Positions 6,788 to 9,111 of a stretch of 9,111 nucleotides of DNA are shown one piece after another. Position 1 is the first letter of the stretch. Each line of letters begins with the position of its first letter. The stretch lies in the NCBI GenBank assembly GCA_023430775.1, contig JAEYYY010000069.1, positions 1-9,111 on the forward strand, read 5' to 3'. The position numbers and the translations under genes were made by a program. This DNA comes from Pseudomonadota bacterium. Its GTDB lineage: Bacteria; Myxococcota_A; Polyangia; Haliangiales; Haliangiaceae. Under the pieces are notes generated by a model, which was not told where the DNA came from, ran no database searches, and saw nothing but the letters and a program-made list of their open reading frames with translations.

Positions 6788-7719
6788 AGCGCGCAGCGCT
6801 CGCATTGCTGCTGATGACGGTGCCCGCGGCGGCCGATTCGATGGCCAACGTCGTCGAGAAGGCGCGGCTCGACGTCCAGCCGATCGGCGGCAAGCCGTTC
6901 AAGAAGATCACGATCGACAACGCGCTCGGCGACGTCGTCGTCGAGGGCTACGACGGCACCGCGATCATCATCGAGACCAAGAAGACGGCGCCCGACGACG
7001 AGGCGCTCGAGCGGCTGCGGATCTCGCTGGTGCCGAACTCCGACGGCAGCGTGCGGCTGACCACCACCGCCGATCGCGACAAGGAGAGCAAGCCGCTGCG
7101 CCGTGGCGCGGTCCGGATCGATCTCAAGGTGCGCGCGCCGCGCGATGCTCGCATCGAGGCGACCTCGGGCTCCGGCACGCTGACGCTGTCGAACATGGAT
7201 GCCGGCGGCGATCTCGATACCGCGTCGGGTCCGATCAAGGTCCACAACGTTTCGGGCGAGCTGTCGACGCACAGCGTGAGCGGCACGACATCGCTGGCCA
7301 CCGTGTTCGGCTCGGTCGATTCGCAGACGCTGCAGTCGGATCTCGAGCTCGACTCGATCTCCGGCGAGAAGCTGATCGCGAGCGCGAACCACGGCAAGAT
7401 CGCAGGTCGCCGCGTGCGCTCGCGCCATGTCGAGCTGACCACGATGGACGGCAAGATCGTCCTCGAGGCCGAGGCCACGCTGCGCGGTCGCGTGATCGTG
7501 TCGAGCATCAAGGGCGACGTCGACGTCAAGCTGCGTCGTCGCGGCAGCGCCGGCATCACGGTTCGCGCCCGCGCTGCCCACGTCAACTTCGGCCAGGTCA
7601 CGCCACCGCCCGTCGCCGGCTGGACCGAGACCAAGGTCGGCAACGCGCAAGCGACCGGTGCCGCCTTCGTCGAGATGCGATCGCGCCTCGGCACCGTGCA
7701 GTTCACGATCGTCGAATAG
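6784..7719 (+). CDS. Exported DUF4097 beta-strand-repeat protein
   Basis: 311 residues. The N-terminus is a signal peptide (MKRAALALLLMTVPAAA, likely cut after A17), so the protein acts in the periplasm or at the cell surface. The body (about 40-265) consists of short beta-strand repeats with recurring G-D/S-G-x-(I/V) turns, for example SGSGTLTLSNMDAGGD (128-143) and SIKGDVDVKL (241-250), as in the DUF4097 putative adhesin/beta-helix family. No catalytic motif is visible and no membrane anchor follows. The ATG overlaps the anti-sigma stop by 4 nt, making it the third gene of the sigma operon. DUF4097 proteins often accompany ECF/anti-sigma or LiaFSR-type envelope regulators, so a role in sensing or buffering envelope stress is likely but unproven. 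A GGGGG run at 6775-6779 is a poor Shine-Dalgarno; coupling to the upstream gene is more likely. Confidence 0.88.
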   Translation: MKRAALALLLMTVPAAADSMANVVEKARLDVQPIGGKPFKKITIDNALGDVVVEGYDGTAIIIETKKTAPDDEALERLRISLVPNSDGSVRLTTTADRDKESKPLRRGAVRIDLKVRAPRDARIEATSGSGTLTLSNMDAGGDLDTASGPIKVHNVSGELSTHSVSGTTSLATVFGSVDSQTLQSDLELDSISGEKLIASANHGKIAGRRVRSRHVELTTMDGKIVLEAEATLRGRVIVSSIKGDVDVKLRRRGSAGITVRARAAHVNFGQVTPPPVAGWTETKVGNAQATGAAFVEMRSRLGTVQFTIVE

Positions 7720-7750
7720 CCAGTCGCCGATTTGCGCCCGGTGGGCCGCA

Positions 7751-7790
7751 GATGGGCCGAGCGCGGGGCTGGCGGGTGAGCCAACCCGGG
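7751..7790. repeat. Direct repeat copy A with imperfect hairpin
   Basis: This 40-bp stretch, ending in CCAACCCGGG, matches 7820-7860 with two substitutions and one missing C, at a 69-bp offset. It contains an 8-bp inverted repeat, 7766-7773 against 7780-7787, with one C/A mismatch and a 6-nt loop. It is followed by GGGTTTAGTT, not a T run, so it is not a classical terminator. A partial copy of its first bases (GTGGGCCGCAGATGGGCC) begins at 7741. Confidence 0.8.
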
Positions 7791-7819
7791 TTTAGTTCCG
7801 GAGATGGCCCGGTTCTGGA

Positions 7820-7860
7820 GATGGGCCGAGCGCGGGGTTGGCGGGCGAGCCAACCCCGGG
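7820..7860. repeat. Direct repeat copy B with perfect 9-bp hairpin
   Basis: Second copy of the repeat at 7751-7790. Here GGGGTTGGC (7834-7842) pairs perfectly with GCCAACCCC (7849-7857) around a 6-nt loop. The change C to T relative to copy A repairs the mismatch in the stem, which suggests the symmetry itself matters. The copy ends 12 bp before the next start codon, and its TTGGCG may form the -35 box of that gene. Confidence 0.8.
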
Positions 7861-7867
7861 CTAGGCT
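7838..7867 (+). promoter_or_regulatory. Candidate promoter of the 205-aa gene, giving a leaderless transcript
   Basis: TTGGCG (7838-7843) and TAGGCT (7862-7867) are separated by 18 bp. The -10 hexamer ends only 5 nt before the ATG at 7873, so a transcript would start at about the start codon. No Shine-Dalgarno precedes that ATG, which agrees with leaderless translation. The -35 box lies within the hairpin of repeat copy B. Confidence 0.35.
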
Positions 7868-7872
7868 GGCTC

Positions 7873-8490
7873 ATGGACGCGGTTCCGGCACGAGTGAGCG
7901 AGTACGCCGATCAGGCGGTCACTTACGTGCGCCGTGCCCTGTCGCTACCGCTCGAGTACGACAGCGATACGCTGCCGCTGCTCGATCACTATCTGCGCTC
8001 GGTCGCCGATAGCGAGCAGCCGGCCACCACCGCGCTGGTGATCGCCACGTCGGGCGCGTACTTCGGCGAGGTCGTGCGCCGCCGGCTCGGTGGCCGCTGG
8101 GAAATCCCCACCGCCGAGGACCGGGCCAACGGCAACGGGAACGGCAATGGCCACGTCGTGCCGTTCGAGGGCGCCGACTGGCGGATGGTGCTGCCCACCG
8201 GGCTGTCGTTCTCGCCGGCCGGCATCGTCGCCGCGGCGATCGCGCAGGCCGACCTCGAGGACTTCGATTCCGAGATCGATGCGCCGCCGCGGATGCGGCC
8301 GTACGTCCAGCAGGCGCTGGCGCGGATGGGCGAGGTCTCGATCGAGGACTACTACTCGCTGTGCGGCCGCCTCGACACGCTGGAGCACGTGCATGAAGTG
8401 CTGGTCGCGGTCGCCGCCCAGATGATGGGCAACGTCGACGACGACGTCCCCGAGCAGGCCAGCGACGAGCCGAGCGGCCCGGTCAACTAG
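7873..8490 (+). CDS. Conserved-looking hypothetical protein, 205 aa
   Basis: Function not recognised. The frame extends upstream to an ATG at 7804, but that part reads through repeat DNA, so ATG 7873 is taken as the start. The protein is acidic and soluble, with no signal peptide or membrane span. Notable segments are TSGAYFGEVVRRRLGGRWEIP (59-79), which resembles the GAY-x-GE...GGRW pattern of several small uncharacterised bacterial families, a flexible Asn-Gly linker ANGNGNGNG (85-93) encoded by a 6-nt repeat at 8128-8151, and LPTGLSFSPAGIVAAAIAQ (107-125). The C-terminal half is mostly helical, ending in an acidic tail (about 187-201). Its single Cys is C164. It is on the same strand as the sigma operon but separated by 153 bp with its own promoter-like sequence, so it is probably independent. 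Confidence 0.8.
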   Translation: MDAVPARVSEYADQAVTYVRRALSLPLEYDSDTLPLLDHYLRSVADSEQPATTALVIATSGAYFGEVVRRRLGGRWEIPTAEDRANGNGNGNGHVVPFEGADWRMVLPTGLSFSPAGIVAAAIAQADLEDFDSEIDAPPRMRPYVQQALARMGEVSIEDYYSLCGRLDTLEHVHEVLVAVAAQMMGNVDDDVPEQASDEPSGPVN

Positions 8491-8514
8491 CTCCTCCCGG
8501 GCTTCGGCTCTGCC

Positions 8515-8537
8515 GGTCCAACCTTGGACCTTGGACC
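8515..8537. promoter_or_regulatory. Inverted repeat with an extra half-site upstream of the last gene
   Basis: GGTCCAA (8515-8521) and TTGGACC (8524-8530) form a near-perfect 16-bp palindrome with a 2-nt centre, and TTGGACC is repeated directly at 8531-8537. The site lies in the 81-bp spacer between the 205-aa gene and the last gene, about 35-57 bp before ATG 8572. No T run follows, so a repressor or activator site is more likely than a terminator; its protein is unknown. Confidence 0.4.
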
Positions 8538-8571
8538 TGGAAACGCTGGCATCCGTCGACGGGGTCGCGTT

Positions 8572-9111
8572 ATGACCGCCCCGATGGCAAGGGGAAGTCG
8601 AGCTCCATCGCAGCAGGCGTATCGCGGTGCGCTCGGTCGCACCCAGACCACGCTCGTTCATGTCACCGGACCCAAGGGCGAGCTGATCTCGGCCAAGGTC
8701 CACACCACGATCGACGCGGTCGAGAACCCCGAGCTGGTCGATCGGCTCCACCTCGATCAGCTGAACGCGATCCCCGTCGAGGGGAGCGAGGCAGTCCGGC
8801 TCGCGGTGCCGGTGCTCTATCACGACCCCGCGGCCGAGCTGCTCGTGCTGGTCCTCGATCCGTCACAGCGCCATCGCGAGCTCGAGGAGCGGATCCGCGT
8901 GCTCGAGCAGCTGCGCGCCGACGAGGCGCCGATCCCGGCGTACGTCAAGGAGCTCGCCGTGGTGTTCGGGGGCCGCGAGCTGCGCGAGTACCTCGAGCGC
9001 CGCGCCCAGGGCGCCCTCGAGGTCGAGCGCGGCAAGCTCGATGTCGAGAAGAAGGCCCGCGAGCTCGAGCGCCGCGTCGCCGAGGTCGACAAGCGGGCCG
9101 CCGAGCTCGAG
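8572..9111 (+). CDS. CpXC-like domain protein with C-terminal coiled coil (C-terminus beyond window)
   Basis: The frame is open from ATG 8572 to the window end, 180 codons without a stop. Residues about 28-98 resemble the CpXC domain, notably the DAVENPELVDRL segment (48-59) and VPVLYHDPAAELLVLVLDP (79-97), but the two Cys-Pro-x-Cys knuckles that define the family are absent; the matching places read VTGPKG (31-36) and PVEGSE (68-73). The middle, APIPAYVKELAVVFGGRELREYLE (119-142), leads into a strongly charged heptad-like coiled coil (about 148-180 and onwards). There is no signal peptide. A second ATG at 8584 is an alternative start. A GGGG run at 8561-8564 is a weak Shine-Dalgarno 7 nt before ATG 8572. 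The family resemblance is from remembered motif patterns and is moderate; the function is unknown. Confidence 0.75.
   Translation, partial: MTAPMARGSRAPSQQAYRGALGRTQTTLVHVTGPKGELISAKVHTTIDAVENPELVDRLHLDQLNAIPVEGSEAVRLAVPVLYHDPAAELLVLVLDPSQRHRELEERIRVLEQLRADEAPIPAYVKELAVVFGGRELREYLERRAQGALEVERGKLDVEKKARELERRVAEVDKRAAELE

Noticed and set aside
5762..6805. Minus-strand open frames opposite the sigma operon, including 5332-6042 and 6760-7650
   Set aside because: The plus strand has conserved sigma, zf-HC2 and signal-peptide features in coupled frames; the antisense translations show none.
7766..7796. Hairpin of repeat copy A as a rho-independent terminator of the sigma operon
   Set aside because: No T run follows the stem (GGGTTTAGTT) and the same element recurs just before a gene start; the operon end has no clear intrinsic terminator.
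6948..7874. Minus-strand open frame of 308 codons across the DUF4097 gene and the repeats
   Set aside because: It is antisense to the DUF4097 gene; its first residues read through the two repeat copies, giving a repetitive peptide.
8128..8151. Short GGCAAC-type repeat as a phase-variation tract
   Set aside because: The repeat unit is 6 nt, so copy changes keep the frame, and it encodes a plain Asn-Gly linker.
8546..8576. CTGGCA and TATGAC as a promoter for the last gene
   Set aside because: The spacing is 19 bp and the -10 hexamer would overlap the chosen start codon; support is too weak to list.
7945..8823. Minus-strand open frame of 292 codons across the 205-aa gene and the start of the last gene
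   Set aside because: It spans two plus-strand genes and the spacer between them, with no motif.

Overview
This window is high-GC bacterial DNA, with most codons ending in G or C. It most likely comes from a myxobacterium or a related Myxococcota lineage. Pointers are a long Ser/Thr kinase fused to a cyclase-like and an AAA ATPase module, an ECF sigma / zinc anti-sigma / DUF4097 operon, and a CpXC-like coiled-coil protein. The assignment is inferred from gene content; there is no rRNA or other marker. Coding density is very high: seven protein genes (two cut by the window edges), no RNA genes, no insertion sequences, no CRISPR array.

Layout. Minus strand, 1-3558: the first 1186 codons of a very large sensor/regulator kinase (kinase, low-complexity linker with a 29-residue tandem repeat, degenerate class III cyclase-like domain, AAA ATPase), whose C-terminus lies beyond base 1. 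Plus strand, 3564-4322: RNase III (rnc), divergent from the kinase with only 5 bp between start codons. Minus strand, 4319-5227: a ribokinase/PfkB-like protein that overlaps the end of rnc by 4 bases and has Ser in place of the catalytic Asp. Plus strand, about 5317-7719: three genes in a tight cascade, ECF sigma factor, zf-HC2 anti-sigma factor with one membrane span, and an exported DUF4097 beta-repeat protein, with 11-nt and 4-nt overlaps. Then a 153-bp spacer (7720-7872) with two copies of a roughly 40-bp repeat containing a hairpin, an unrecognised 205-aa protein (7873-8490), an 81-bp spacer with an inverted repeat, and the first 180 codons of a CpXC-like coiled-coil protein (8572 to the window end).

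How they may work together. The sigma, anti-sigma and DUF4097 genes look like one envelope-stress style unit: the anti-sigma would hold the sigma at the membrane, and the DUF4097 protein would act outside the cytoplasmic membrane. The other genes look independently transcribed. Three proteins appear to be degenerate members of enzyme or metal-binding families: the PfkB-like protein, the cyclase-like domain of the kinase, and the CpXC-like protein. I see no complete new defence or mobile system. The most noteworthy signals are the probable PfkB pseudokinase, the multi-domain non-RD kinase, the hairpin repeats next to gene starts, and the extremely compact gene junctions.
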